A program made the translations under genes and the position numbers. A DNA stretch of 52,641 bases from Flavobacteriaceae bacterium (GTDB taxonomy: Bacteria; Bacteroidota; Bacteroidia; Flavobacteriales; Flavobacteriaceae). This document shows, piece after piece, positions 23,887-33,143 of the stretch (position 1 is the stretch's first letter; every line of letters begins with the position of its first letter). Under the pieces are notes generated by a model. The model searched no databases and was not told where the DNA came from. It saw nothing but the letters and a program-made list of their open reading frames with translations. The stretch spans positions 1-52,641 of the forward strand of contig NVXD01000008.1 in the NCBI GenBank assembly GCA_002746415.1. Direction: 5' to 3'.

Positions 23887-25476
23887 ATGAAAAAAATAAG
23901 TTTAATTCTAATAGCACTAGTTGCTTTTTCTTCTTGTGAAGACATTTTGGAAGAAGAATTGACCGGAGATCTTACCGCGGATGGTGTATTTACCGATGAA
24001 GTTGGTATAGATTTCGCCTTAAATGGGGCCTACTCGACTTTAGGTACATTTATAGGGAATAATGAAAATAGAGAAGCGGGATGGACCATCATAACAATGG
24101 GTACAGATACGTATACCAATGGAGCAGATGGAGGAAACAAACATTTTAATTCCTATAATTCTGATTTAAATGCAAGTTCCGACATTGTTAGACGTCCTTG
24201 GAATGTGTTTTACAGAGGAATCAATGCAACAAATGGAGTAATTGGAAGAGCTCCAGAAGCCCTTGCTGATAATCCAGAAAAGTTGAGCAGTGTTATTGCA
24301 CAAGCTCGATTTTTAAGAGGGTACTATTACTTTTGGTTGGCCAAAATATATGGCCCTGTTCATTATACGGACGAGGAAACCATTGGTGCAGAAAGCGAAG
24401 CTACCAGAATGCCTTTGGATCAGTTGTATGCGAAAATTATAGAGGATTTGGATTTTGCAGCGCAGAACCTGCCAACATCACAAGCTGACTTTGGTAGAGC
24501 AACTTCTTGGGCAGCAAAAGCTACCTTAGCTGATGTACATCTTCATAGAAATAATTACGATGAGGCTGCTGCTTTGTCTGAAGATATCATTAATAATGGT
24601 GGCTTTTCACTAGTAACACCTGTGGCGGATTTATGGAGTTTGACTAATGAGGAAAATAGTGAAGTAATCTTTTCAACACAATTCTCTGATGATTTGGAGC
24701 TAGATAATGGTGGAAACCCAGCGCACTTATTCTTCTTGATGGAGTATGATAAATTACCAGGAATGAAAAGAAGTGTTGAGAATGGTAGACCTTGGAAAAG
24801 GTTTAAGCCAACCAGCTATCTTTTGGAGTTGTATGAGATGGAAGATGAAAGGTATGAGGCAAGTTTTACATCAGCTTGGTTTTCTAACAACCCAGATTCT
24901 GCTCCAGCAGGGGTAATGCCTGGCGATACCGCTGTGTATCTTCCTAGAGTAGCGTTTACGCAAGGAGAAAAAGATGCCAAACCTTATGGGGCGAGTATCT
25001 ATAATAGAGATGAACTTACGGAGAAAGTATTTCCAGCATCCAAAAAATGGGTACAGCCAAATAGAGCGTCTACCAATGAACCAGCTGCAGGAAGGGATTT
25101 TATTGCCTATAGATTGGCAGAAATATACCTATTTGCCTCAGAAGCCAATGCACTTAAATCATCACCAGACCAAACAAAGGCCTTGGAGTATTTAAATGAG
25201 GTAAGGATGAGAGCTTATGGGGTTACAGATATAGGAACATTACCTGTAATTGCTGCTGTGGATATTGATGTTGTTTTGGAAGAACGTGCCAAAGAACATG
25301 CGCAAGAAGGTAAAAGATGGTTTGATCTTGTACGTACAGGAAAGCTTGTAGAACGTGTGCAAATGCACAATCCTGCAGGAGCGGCCAGCATACAACCGTA
25401 TCACACATTACGACCTATTCCACTTGATCAAATAGATCGTACATCTACGGATTTTGCTCAAAATCCTGGGTATTAA
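23887..25476 (+). CDS. SusD/RagB-family outer membrane glycan-binding lipoprotein
   Basis: The start at 23887 gives a lipoprotein signal with lipobox VAFSSC and lipidated Cys17; a longer frame from 23842 overlaps susC and lacks a signal at the start. The 529-residue protein has the SusD fold: an N-terminal TPR-like part (YSTLGTFIGNN, NATNGVIGRAPEAL, QARFLRGYYYFWLAKIYGPV) and the C-terminal RagB/SusD segment (IAYRLAEIYLFASEANAL ... ERAKEHAQEGKRWFDLVRTG ... LRPIPLDQI). It caps the SusC channel and captures the glycan at the cell surface. A hairpin terminator follows at 25506-25547. Confidence 0.95.
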   Translation: MKKISLILIALVAFSSCEDILEEELTGDLTADGVFTDEVGIDFALNGAYSTLGTFIGNNENREAGWTIITMGTDTYTNGADGGNKHFNSYNSDLNASSDIVRRPWNVFYRGINATNGVIGRAPEALADNPEKLSSVIAQARFLRGYYYFWLAKIYGPVHYTDEETIGAESEATRMPLDQLYAKIIEDLDFAAQNLPTSQADFGRATSWAAKATLADVHLHRNNYDEAAALSEDIINNGGFSLVTPVADLWSLTNEENSEVIFSTQFSDDLELDNGGNPAHLFFLMEYDKLPGMKRSVENGRPWKRFKPTSYLLELYEMEDERYEASFTSAWFSNNPDSAPAGVMPGDTAVYLPRVAFTQGEKDAKPYGASIYNRDELTEKVFPASKKWVQPNRASTNEPAAGRDFIAYRLAEIYLFASEANALKSSPDQTKALEYLNEVRMRAYGVTDIGTLPVIAAVDIDVVLEERAKEHAQEGKRWFDLVRTGKLVERVQMHNPAGAASIQPYHTLRPIPLDQIDRTSTDFAQNPGY

Positions 25477-25505
25477 AGTTTAGTTTTTGAGTTAGTTTTA
25501 ATTGT

Positions 25506-25547
25506 AACCCTTTCCATTTTGTAATATAAAATGGGAAGGGTTTTTTT
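25506..25547 (+). terminator. Intrinsic terminator between susD and the ASPIC/UnbV gene
   Basis: AACCCTTTCCATTTT (25506-25520) pairs with AAAATGGGAAGGGTT (25528-25542) with one G-T wobble around a 7-base loop, followed by a run of seven T (25541-25547). It ends 16 bases before the next start codon, so it probably lowers expression of the downstream gene relative to susCD. Confidence 0.8.
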
Positions 25548-25562
25548 CTTAAATTGGCTGCT

Positions 25563-28500
25563 ATGAAAGAAAGTCTGTGCAATTGGATAATTGTTTGTTT
25601 GTTTGGAATGCTTTTTTGGAATTGTACATCTTCTGAAAAAGAGACTTCCACTACGGAAACAACTGCATTATTTAGAAAAGTAGCACCCCAATCTTCAGGG
25701 GTTCATTTTGTGAATCATATCAAAGAGCGATTTGAGTATTTTGAAAATTTTAGTTACGCGTATAATGGTGGCGGAACAGCCATAGGCGATATAAACAATG
25801 ATGGCTTACAAGATATTTTCTTTACTGGTAATGAGGTAGGGAACAGGCTATATTTAAACAAGGGAAATTTAAAATTCGAAGATATTTCAGAGGAAGCTCA
25901 TATAACGGGTATGGACGGATGGAATAATGGTGTCTCCATGGTAGACCTTAATGCTGATGGTCTTTTAGATATTTATGTATGCAGGGGAGGGTGGAATGAC
26001 ACTGATAAGGCACGAAAAAATGTGCTGTACATTAATCAGGGAAACAGCACTTTTAAAGAGATGGCTGAAAGCTATGGATTGGATGACCATGGCTATTCTA
26101 CTCAGGCCTCTTTTTTTGATTTTGATAATGATAATGACCTGGATATGTATCTAGTGAACAGGCCCAGTGAATTTATGTTACCCATAGCCGAGATTTTAAA
26201 AAATAAAGAAAACCCACAAGACATTCATAGAGATAAACTGTATAGAAATGATAATGGGGTTTTTGTTGAAGTAGGCAAAGAAATGGGAATCACCCGTAAT
26301 TTTGGGTACGGTCTTGGCGTGGTCACAGCAGACCTAAACAAAGATGGATATGTTGATATTTATGTGGGAAATGATTTTGATGAGCATGATTATTATTATG
26401 TCAATCAAGGAGGAAAAGGATTTAAGGAGCAGATAAAATCAACAACCAATCATATTTCACTTTACTCTATGGGAGTAGATGTGATGGACATTAATAATGA
26501 TGGTTTAGAAGACATATACGTTACGGAGATGTTGCCATCAGATCGTAAACGGGCTAAGGTATCCATGCCTTCCATGGACGTTGAAGGATTTAATACGCTA
26601 TTGGACATGGGGTTTTATTACCAGTACATGCACAACATGCTACAAGTAAACCAAGGTAACAATCAGTTCAGTGAAGTTAGTAAATTGGGAGGACTGGACA
26701 AGACAGATTGGAGCTGGGCGGGCCTAGCGTCTGATTTTGATAATGATGGAAAGAAGGACCTCTTAGTCACCAATGGCTATAGAAGGGATATTTTTGATAA
26801 TGACGTGGGGCTCAGGCTTCAAGAATTTTTTAGAGCAAATAGGTCAAAATACAGGTCTGCCCGAGCATTAATCGCAGACAAGAGTGATGAAATTATTAAT
26901 TTATACAAGCCTATAAAAGAGCGAAATTATTTGTTCAAAAATACTGGAGATATAGCTTTTGAAGACGTCTCTGAAGCGTGGGGCTTTAAAGAAGAAAGTT
27001 TTTCAAATGGTGCAGCCGTAGGAGATCTTGACAATGATGGGGATTTGGACATAGTAATCAACAATTTAGATGATAAGGCCTTTATATTTGAAAATACAGG
27101 TATTGAAGCCAATACGTATTTAAGAATTAATTTAAAAGGGCCTGGTAAAAACTTGCTAGGGCTAGGGGCTAAGGTAGAAATACGATTAGGGGATGAGATA
27201 CAATACCAGGAATTTAAGATGGTCAGAGGTTATTTGTCTTCCATGGAACCCATCATGCATTTCGGTTTTGGTGCTGCCTTAAAAGTAGATGCTTTAACAA
27301 TAACATGGCCCGATGGAAAAAAACAGTCTATTAAGAACATTCAAACCAACCAAATACTGACCTTAAACTATGATGAGGCTTCAGATACTGGCGATTTCAA
27401 TACAGATTTGAATAAGAAGTTGTTTTCGAGCGTAGTAGATAAATTGGGTGTTGTCTTTGAGCATCAGGAGAATGACTACAATGATTATGACCAAGAATTG
27501 CTTTTGCCACACAAATATTCCCAATTTGGTCCAGGTATTACAACAGCTGATATAAATAATGATGGGCTAGAGGATATCTATATTTGTGGAGCTATTGGAC
27601 AGAGTGGAGCCATGTACATTCAAACGAAAAATGGTAAGTTTAAATTAAAAAGAGGCCCATGGCAAGCAAATGGAAATAGTGAGGAAATTTCTGCCCATTT
27701 TTTTGATGCCGATGGTGATGGCAATCAAGACCTGTACATTGTATGTGGAGGTAATGAGTTTAAAAAAGGAAATCCATTGCTTAGGGACAAGCTATACCTT
27801 AATAGAGGAGGTGTTTTTAAAGATGCTAGTCAACAGTTGCCCAATAAGGCCTTTAGTGGTTCTAAGGTAACGTCCAATGATTTTGATGGGGATGGCGATC
27901 TGGATCTTTTTGTGGGTGAGCGCCTTATTCCACAGAACTACCCTAAACCAGCTTCAGGATACCTATACGAGAATAATAATGGTGTTTTTAAAGATGTGAC
28001 AAATGAAAAAGGACCTGGTCTAAAAGATTTGGGATTAATAACGGATGCACTTTGGATAGATTATGATAACGACGGAGATCAGGATTTGATTGTTGTAGGT
28101 GAATGGATGCCCGTGACCGTGTTCGAGAAAAGCGCTACAGGTTTTGAAAAAATGGCTCCAGAGAAGGTGGGATTAAAAAATACTGAAGGATGGTGGTATT
28201 CTATCAGCGCAGGAGATTTTGATGGTGACGGTGATATGGACATTGTTGCAGGGAATTTAGGATTGAATTATAAGTACCACGCATCTGTGGAAATTCCATT
28301 TGAAGTATTTGGTTCTGATTTTGATAAGAATGGCCGCAATGATATTATTTTAGGCTATAAAGAAGATGGAGCAGTTTATCCATTAAGGGGCAAAGAATGT
28401 TCATCACAGCAAATGCCATATCTGAATGGAAAATTTAAGAGTTACAAGGAATTTAGTCTCGCAACTATTGCAGATATGGTTGGTGAAAAGGAGCTAGAAG

Positions 28501-28919
28501 GGGCACTTCATTTTGTTGCTAATACCTTCGCATCTACTTATTTTGAGAATAACGGGAGTGGGAGTTTTAACTCGCAACCCTTACCTAATTTAGCTCAATT
28601 TTCATCGGTTAATGATATTCAGATTTCCGATTTTAATTTGGATGGCAACTTAGACATGATATTGGGAGGAAACTTGTACGCATCCGAAATTGAGACACCA
28701 AGAAATGATGCCAGTTATGGTGTGTTTATGGCAGGAGATGGGAAAGGTAAATTTGTACCCCAATCTCCTTTTGAAAGTGGCTTATATATTGGGGGTGATG
28801 TAAAGGACCTAGCAATAATCAAAGTGCAAGGAACAAGGATGTTGGTTGTAGCAAAGAATAATAAAGCGATAGAGGTAATTCGAATTAATGCAAAAGATGA
28901 TGCATTGGTGCAACACTGA
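25563..28919 (+). CDS. ASPIC/UnbV and FG-GAP repeat lipoprotein
   Basis: The ATG at 25563 gives a 1118-residue protein with a lipoprotein signal ending in FWNC (Cys21). It contains many FG-GAP/VCBS repeats of the form DxNxDGxxDIY (for example DINNDGLQDIFFTGN, DLNADGLLDIYVC, DFDGDGDLDLFVG) on both sides of a central UnbV/ASPIC domain (about 510-605; NTYLRINLKGPGKN, ALTITWPDGKKQ). Such proteins are common next to SusCD pairs in marine Bacteroidota and are expected to be calcium-binding, surface-exposed propellers. Their biochemical role is not established, and glycan binding is a reasonable guess. The gene converges with the lacI gene, 19 bases apart. Confidence 0.9.
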   Translation: MKESLCNWIIVCLFGMLFWNCTSSEKETSTTETTALFRKVAPQSSGVHFVNHIKERFEYFENFSYAYNGGGTAIGDINNDGLQDIFFTGNEVGNRLYLNKGNLKFEDISEEAHITGMDGWNNGVSMVDLNADGLLDIYVCRGGWNDTDKARKNVLYINQGNSTFKEMAESYGLDDHGYSTQASFFDFDNDNDLDMYLVNRPSEFMLPIAEILKNKENPQDIHRDKLYRNDNGVFVEVGKEMGITRNFGYGLGVVTADLNKDGYVDIYVGNDFDEHDYYYVNQGGKGFKEQIKSTTNHISLYSMGVDVMDINNDGLEDIYVTEMLPSDRKRAKVSMPSMDVEGFNTLLDMGFYYQYMHNMLQVNQGNNQFSEVSKLGGLDKTDWSWAGLASDFDNDGKKDLLVTNGYRRDIFDNDVGLRLQEFFRANRSKYRSARALIADKSDEIINLYKPIKERNYLFKNTGDIAFEDVSEAWGFKEESFSNGAAVGDLDNDGDLDIVINNLDDKAFIFENTGIEANTYLRINLKGPGKNLLGLGAKVEIRLGDEIQYQEFKMVRGYLSSMEPIMHFGFGAALKVDALTITWPDGKKQSIKNIQTNQILTLNYDEASDTGDFNTDLNKKLFSSVVDKLGVVFEHQENDYNDYDQELLLPHKYSQFGPGITTADINNDGLEDIYICGAIGQSGAMYIQTKNGKFKLKRGPWQANGNSEEISAHFFDADGDGNQDLYIVCGGNEFKKGNPLLRDKLYLNRGGVFKDASQQLPNKAFSGSKVTSNDFDGDGDLDLFVGERLIPQNYPKPASGYLYENNNGVFKDVTNEKGPGLKDLGLITDALWIDYDNDGDQDLIVVGEWMPVTVFEKSATGFEKMAPEKVGLKNTEGWWYSISAGDFDGDGDMDIVAGNLGLNYKYHASVEIPFEVFGSDFDKNGRNDIILGYKEDGAVYPLRGKECSSQQMPYLNGKFKSYKEFSLATIADMVGEKELEGALHFVANTFASTYFENNGSGSFNSQPLPNLAQFSSVNDIQISDFNLDGNLDMILGGNLYASEIETPRNDASYGVFMAGDGKGKFVPQSPFESGLYIGGDVKDLAIIKVQGTRMLVVAKNNKAIEVIRINAKDDALVQH

Positions 28920-28937
28920 TTTGGGGTAAATGAAGGG

Positions 28938-29969
28938 TTAAGAGGTGGTTATATTTTCTTTGACTACGATATCTACTGGAATATCAAGATTTAGTTCAGA
29001 CGCATCTTGTTTGGTCAATAAATTAAATAACCCTTTAATGGCAACATACCCTTGATATTTAGGTTTTTGATTGATAAGGAAATTGATTTCGTTCTTTTTT
29101 AAAGATTTTATATTTTTTTTGTTCATATCAAATCCAACAACAAATGTATTCTTTATGTTATGCTTTTTAAGCAACTGAGGAATGATATGTGATCTAGAGT
29201 TGGTTACGAAGATTCCTTTAAGACTGTTTTTTTTAAGCCAATCTTGCATTTCTAAGGTAACTGTAAACTCATCATTAATGGGGTAATTTATGGTTCGGAT
29301 ACTTACATTCTCACCAATGGTTTTGAAGAACTCCCTAAAGCCGTTTTCTCTTTGCCTACCGTTAGCATGAATTCCCTTGTCATTGATAATGTTCACAATA
29401 ATGTATTGGCCTTCATTTCCTACCAGCCCATGAAGTAACCTTCCAGCAACCATTCCTGAAACATGAGAATTTTGACGAATAAAATAGGCAGGACTATCCA
29501 ATTCTATTTCAGTATCCAAAAAGACAACGGGAATATTTTTCTCCTTTGCAAGACTCAATAATGTATTACTTTCATTCCTAAAAAAAGGTACTGTAACAAT
29601 ACCATCATATTTTTGTTGAAAGATTTTTTCACTTTGTTCAATGAAAGAGGAAGAATCAAAGAAATTGTAAAAATCGACTTTCACCCCTAATTCGGTAAGC
29701 TCTTCAATGGCTTGGGTAATTCCTTTTTTTGGAAGCTTCCAATAACTCCATTTACTTTTTCCTTTGGGAATTAATATGGCAATTTCTATTTTTTTAATCG
29801 AGGCCAATTTAAGCCTACTTGCAGTGGTGTTTTTTGTATAGCCTACTTCCTTAATGATTTGCAGGACTTTTTTTTCTGTGTTCTTGGATACTCCTGCTCT
29901 CTTATGTAGTACCCGGTCAACGGTACCAATAGAAACATTTGCGAGTTTTGCTATTTGTTTGATTCCCAT
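28938..29969 (-). CDS. LacI family transcriptional regulator
   Basis: From the ATG at 29969 the protein has 343 residues. The LacI helix-turn-helix is at the N-terminus (IKQIAKLANVSIGTVDRVLH, then KRAGVSKNTEKKVLQII). The periplasmic-binding-protein-like effector domain spans about 60-340 (IEIAILIPKGKSKWSYW, GIVTVPFFRN, PVVFLDTEI, FVVGFDMNKKNI). This is the RbsR-type branch with a sugar or sugar-derivative effector. It is the only LacI gene in the window and lies in the PUL, 70 bases after the end of the DUF1080 operon on the same strand, so it may be part of it. The CGTTAACG palindromes at 20.47 and 34.61 kb are proposed as its sites. Confidence 0.92.
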   Translation of the reverse strand: MGIKQIAKLANVSIGTVDRVLHKRAGVSKNTEKKVLQIIKEVGYTKNTTASRLKLASIKKIEIAILIPKGKSKWSYWKLPKKGITQAIEELTELGVKVDFYNFFDSSSFIEQSEKIFQQKYDGIVTVPFFRNESNTLLSLAKEKNIPVVFLDTEIELDSPAYFIRQNSHVSGMVAGRLLHGLVGNEGQYIIVNIINDKGIHANGRQRENGFREFFKTIGENVSIRTINYPINDEFTVTLEMQDWLKKNSLKGIFVTNSRSHIIPQLLKKHNIKNTFVVGFDMNKKNIKSLKKNEINFLINQKPKYQGYVAIKGLFNLLTKQDASELNLDIPVDIVVKENITTS

Positions 29970-30001
29970 AATCAATTAGGTTTGGATTTTTTTTTGACAA
30001 A

Positions 30002-30020
30002 ATTACAATGTTTTTGTAAT
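30002..30020. promoter_or_regulatory. Short inverted repeat upstream of lacI
   Basis: ATTACAA (30002-30008) and TTGTAAT (30014-30020) form a 7-5-7 inverted repeat in the 76-base gap between lacI and the small DUF1080 gene. It differs from CGTTAACG. It could be a regulatory site or a weak hairpin between the genes. Confidence 0.25.
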
Positions 30021-30045
30021 AAAATAAAAACTTGTTTTTTATGCC

Positions 30046-30648
30046 TTATAATTCGCCTATTAAGATCTTTCTAAACTGAATGCTCATATCCCTTCCAGGA
30101 TGTAATTGTAGTCCGATTGGGCCCATTAATTTGGCCCCCTCATGCGTATAGGTAGAAACCTTTTTTCCGTTTAACCAAACGGTATAAGTCGTGCCAATTG
30201 CAATGGTTTTAATAGTATTCCAGCTTTCCAATTTCAGTAATTCTTTTACTCCTTCTCCTTCAACAGGATACCCCATTTTCATAACATATGGGGATCCTGT
30301 CATATCTCTTTTTAAAGAACCAGACTCTCCAATTTGTATTTGTGGGGATGTAGGGTCATCTCCTCTCATAAAAATTCCTGAGTCAATAGTTCCTTCTCCA
30401 AATTTAAAATCTAATTGAATCACAAAATCTGTATAGGTCTTCTTTGTCCACAAAATAGACCCTATTTTAGCTTCATCACTTTTTGCCCATAATGATTCCC
30501 CTTCAATGGACCACCAAATATTATCATCTGGTACTTGCCATTGCGTTAAGTTGTCTCCATTAAAAGCAACTGTCATTTTTTGGTCATTGGTTTGCGCATA
30601 GGAAACAGAAACCAAAATACAGATTAGTAAAGTGAATAGATTTTTCAT
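30046..30648 (-). CDS. Exported DUF1080 protein (3-keto-disaccharide hydrolase type)
   Basis: The 200-residue protein has a signal peptide (about 1-18) and one DUF1080 domain of concanavalin-like fold (FNGDNLTQWQVPDDNIWWSIEGESLW; SGIFMRGDDPTSPQIQIGE; GPIGLQLHPGRDMSIQFRKI). DUF1080 (PF06439) members have been shown to cleave 3-keto-glycosides made by Gfo/Idh-type dehydrogenases. A second, duplicated DUF1080 protein is encoded at 33144-34517, and two Gfo/Idh genes lie close by. It is the fourth gene of a minus-strand operon after the DUF6807 gene (12-base gap) and probably acts in the periplasm. Confidence 0.85.
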   Translation of the reverse strand: MKNLFTLLICILVSVSYAQTNDQKMTVAFNGDNLTQWQVPDDNIWWSIEGESLWAKSDEAKIGSILWTKKTYTDFVIQLDFKFGEGTIDSGIFMRGDDPTSPQIQIGESGSLKRDMTGSPYVMKMGYPVEGEGVKELLKLESWNTIKTIAIGTTYTVWLNGKKVSTYTHEGAKLMGPIGLQLHPGRDMSIQFRKILIGEL

Positions 30649-30660
30649 ATTGCTGAGTTA

Positions 30661-31743
30661 TTATTGATTAAAGTCTTGATATAGCTGAGTTATTTTTTCC
30701 TCAGATAAAACAGATCCACTATGGATAACAATTCTATAATTAAAAGTGGCCGAAGCAGTTTTGTTTAATTCAAAATTTAGAACCTCTTTGCCTTCAGAGA
30801 ACACCTCTTGTCCCAAGGGGTTGGCAGCAAATAAACCATAACCTCTAGCGTGCCAATAGGTTGGGAAGCCTACATTGTTTTTATTATCCATTATGGTTAT
30901 AGAAACAGCTTCATCGGCAATGGTACCATGCAGTTGTACCCAATTATTTCTTGTACCCCAAACATCTAAGCCAGTTGTGCCATCACTTGCCAAATAATCT
31001 CCACTTACACCATCATTATTCAGGGCTTTAACTTCGGTTACAATACCTTGGGTATCAGTGAAAACTGCTGGTTTGTCTGACGGAAGTTCAAGCTCACGTG
31101 CTGTTCTTAATCCTAACATACCCTCTTTGTTATCTTTAAAAGAAACATCTTCTAAAGCTTTTAAGATGCTATTACGGTCTATGATTCTTGTGTTTTCATC
31201 TTCGCTAAAAGTGAATATGGTAGTCTCTTCTAATAAATCTGTTTGATCAGGTGCGCGCCATAATGCTTTAATGGTTAAGGTACCTTCCTCTTCATTAGTA
31301 TTCACTAATTCTGAATGTAATATGGTCCCATATTTATGCTTATCCTCTTCCGAAATAGCATAGGAATTGTTCCAAAAATCCAAACCATTTACGTCACCAT
31401 AATTAAACCACAGGCCTGCATGATGGGGATGATCCACACGTTCGTTTGGTCTTGGACTATAGGGAAACCCCCTAGTTATTGTGGCGCCATTTTTTGCTAT
31501 AATAGGATATAATATTGGTTTAGGGGTTTGCCCATCATATAGGTAACTAGTAAACAATTCACCATCAATTTTAACGGCAACTTTTTTGTTTATCGTATCA
31601 TGAGCAAAAGTAATTTTAGGAAGGTTCATTTCACTCACGGCAACTATTTTTTCTGCTGTATCAGTTTTTTTTGCATCCTTACAACTCAAAGAAATAAGGC
31701 CCAAACAAACTACTAAACTAACTGCTGTTTTTTTAGTGCTCAT
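30661..31743 (-). CDS. DUF6807 (PmoA-like) family lipoprotein
   Basis: The ATG at 31743 yields 360 residues with a lipoprotein signal (lipobox ISLSC, Cys17); a longer frame from 31800 overlaps the upstream oxidoreductase gene. The conserved region contains PILYPIIAKNGATITRGFP, the histidine-rich HPHHAGLWFNYGDVNGLDFW and, towards the end, GFPTYWHARGYGLFAANPLG. This is the pattern of the PmoA/DUF6807 family, often found near Gfo/Idh and DUF1080 genes in Bacteroidota and Planctomycetes glycan loci. The biochemical function is unproven. It follows the oxidoreductase gene after four bases and precedes the small DUF1080 gene by 12 bases, so it is part of one operon. Confidence 0.8.
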   Translation of the reverse strand: MSTKKTAVSLVVCLGLISLSCKDAKKTDTAEKIVAVSEMNLPKITFAHDTINKKVAVKIDGELFTSYLYDGQTPKPILYPIIAKNGATITRGFPYSPRPNERVDHPHHAGLWFNYGDVNGLDFWNNSYAISEEDKHKYGTILHSELVNTNEEEGTLTIKALWRAPDQTDLLEETTIFTFSEDENTRIIDRNSILKALEDVSFKDNKEGMLGLRTARELELPSDKPAVFTDTQGIVTEVKALNNDGVSGDYLASDGTTGLDVWGTRNNWVQLHGTIADEAVSITIMDNKNNVGFPTYWHARGYGLFAANPLGQEVFSEGKEVLNFELNKTASATFNYRIVIHSGSVLSEEKITQLYQDFNQ

Positions 31744-31747
31744 ACTA

Positions 31748-33109
31748 TTAATATTGAAATATGTTACCTCCAGCAAGTACATCCTGGGTTTTCTCATCAA
31801 AGGTGGCTTTTAAGCCAGTTCTTAGGGCTGCTGTGGTCATAATATTAGCAATAGAGTGGTTGTAAGCCGCTTCCACAGGACCATTAGTGTTTACATTTCG
31901 ATTACGTACGCTTTCCATCCAGTTTAACATGTGTACAGAAGTCATATTATCTGCACCAGTATTGGCCGAAGTAACTACTTTAACCGCATTTTCAGATAAG
32001 TTATATGCAGCTAGTTTGTTAGGTTGCATATCCATAGCACTAGCATGCCTTTTTGCTAATCCTCCATTGTCACTTACTTTGTTCGTGTCTAAATTTAGTT
32101 CGCCACCATTAGAATAGTAAATCTCTTTAGTGCCACCAGCAGAGTTAGTAAATCTAGAGGAGTACGTAACTTGGAACCCTGTTGTTGGGTCATTTTCTGG
32201 TCCATAATCAAATACTGCGGACATGGTATCGTAATTTTTTCTTCCATCCTTCCATAAGTAAATGCCGCCATTTGCAGCCACACTTCTTGGGTGGTTATAA
32301 CCAGAGAACCAGTGTACAGTATCTATTTGATGCGACATCCATTGTCCGGGAATACCAGATGAATACGGCCAAAATAATCTGTATTCTAAATATTTTCTTG
32401 GATCCCAATCTGCTTTAGGACGGTTCATTTGGTACCTAGCCCAATCCGTATCAGATTCACGGATTTCTTTAACTAATTGGGGCAATCGCCATCTGCCAGG
32501 TTGGTTCACATTCCAACTCATTTCTACCATTACAATATCTCCAAACTTACCAGACTTAATATAATCTTCAGCTGCATGATAGTTAGCACCACTACGCCTT
32601 TGAGAACCAATCTGGAAGACAATACCGGATTCCTTAACTGCTTTCATTCCAACTCTTGCATCTGCCATTGTTTCTGCGAATGGCTTTTCCACATAAGCAT
32701 CTTTCTTAGCGTTTGCAGCTTGAACGGTGTGTAGGGCATGTTGAAAATCTGCTGTTGAGATGATAACAGCATCAATTTCATTTTTGTCGTACATCTCCTC
32801 ATTATTACGCCATTGTTTTATTTTATTTCCTGTAAGGTTCTTAACAAAGGCTTGTCCTTCATCCCTACGTCTATTCCAAATATCAGAAACACCAACAATT
32901 TCAAAGTTTTGAGCTTTACTATGACCATTAAATGCCGGGATAAGTGCCCCTTTAGCCCTATTGGAAAAACCAGCAATACCTATTTGTATGCGGTCATTTG
33001 CTCCAATAATTCTATTGTAGCTTTTAGCACTCATGGAGTTTATGCCAAAGACAATACCACTAGAAGCCAAAGTTGTTTTTTTAATAAAATCTCTTCTTGA
33101 ATTCTCCAT
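31748..33109 (-). CDS. Gfo/Idh/MocA family oxidoreductase, Tat-type leader
   Basis: The 453-residue protein starts with a twin-arginine-like leader (SRRDFIKKTTLASSG), followed by a NAD(P)-binding Rossmann start (IQIGIAGFSNRA, about 41-52). The family E-K-P motif is at 141-143 (AYVEKPFAET). The C-terminal substrate domain carries the usual DTVHWF and GGTKEIYYSNGGE-like segments. Tat-exported members with tightly bound cofactor are common in Bacteroidota and can oxidise or reduce the C3 hydroxyl of glycosides. Together with the DUF1080 proteins on both sides it probably forms a periplasmic 3-keto pathway. The gene sits between the tandem DUF1080 gene (34-base gap) and the DUF6807 gene. Confidence 0.9.
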   Translation of the reverse strand: MENSRRDFIKKTTLASSGIVFGINSMSAKSYNRIIGANDRIQIGIAGFSNRAKGALIPAFNGHSKAQNFEIVGVSDIWNRRRDEGQAFVKNLTGNKIKQWRNNEEMYDKNEIDAVIISTADFQHALHTVQAANAKKDAYVEKPFAETMADARVGMKAVKESGIVFQIGSQRRSGANYHAAEDYIKSGKFGDIVMVEMSWNVNQPGRWRLPQLVKEIRESDTDWARYQMNRPKADWDPRKYLEYRLFWPYSSGIPGQWMSHQIDTVHWFSGYNHPRSVAANGGIYLWKDGRKNYDTMSAVFDYGPENDPTTGFQVTYSSRFTNSAGGTKEIYYSNGGELNLDTNKVSDNGGLAKRHASAMDMQPNKLAAYNLSENAVKVVTSANTGADNMTSVHMLNWMESVRNRNVNTNGPVEAAYNHSIANIMTTAALRTGLKATFDEKTQDVLAGGNIFQY

Positions 33110-33143
33110 ATTTTATGTTTTTTTGAATTGATTTATATTGTGA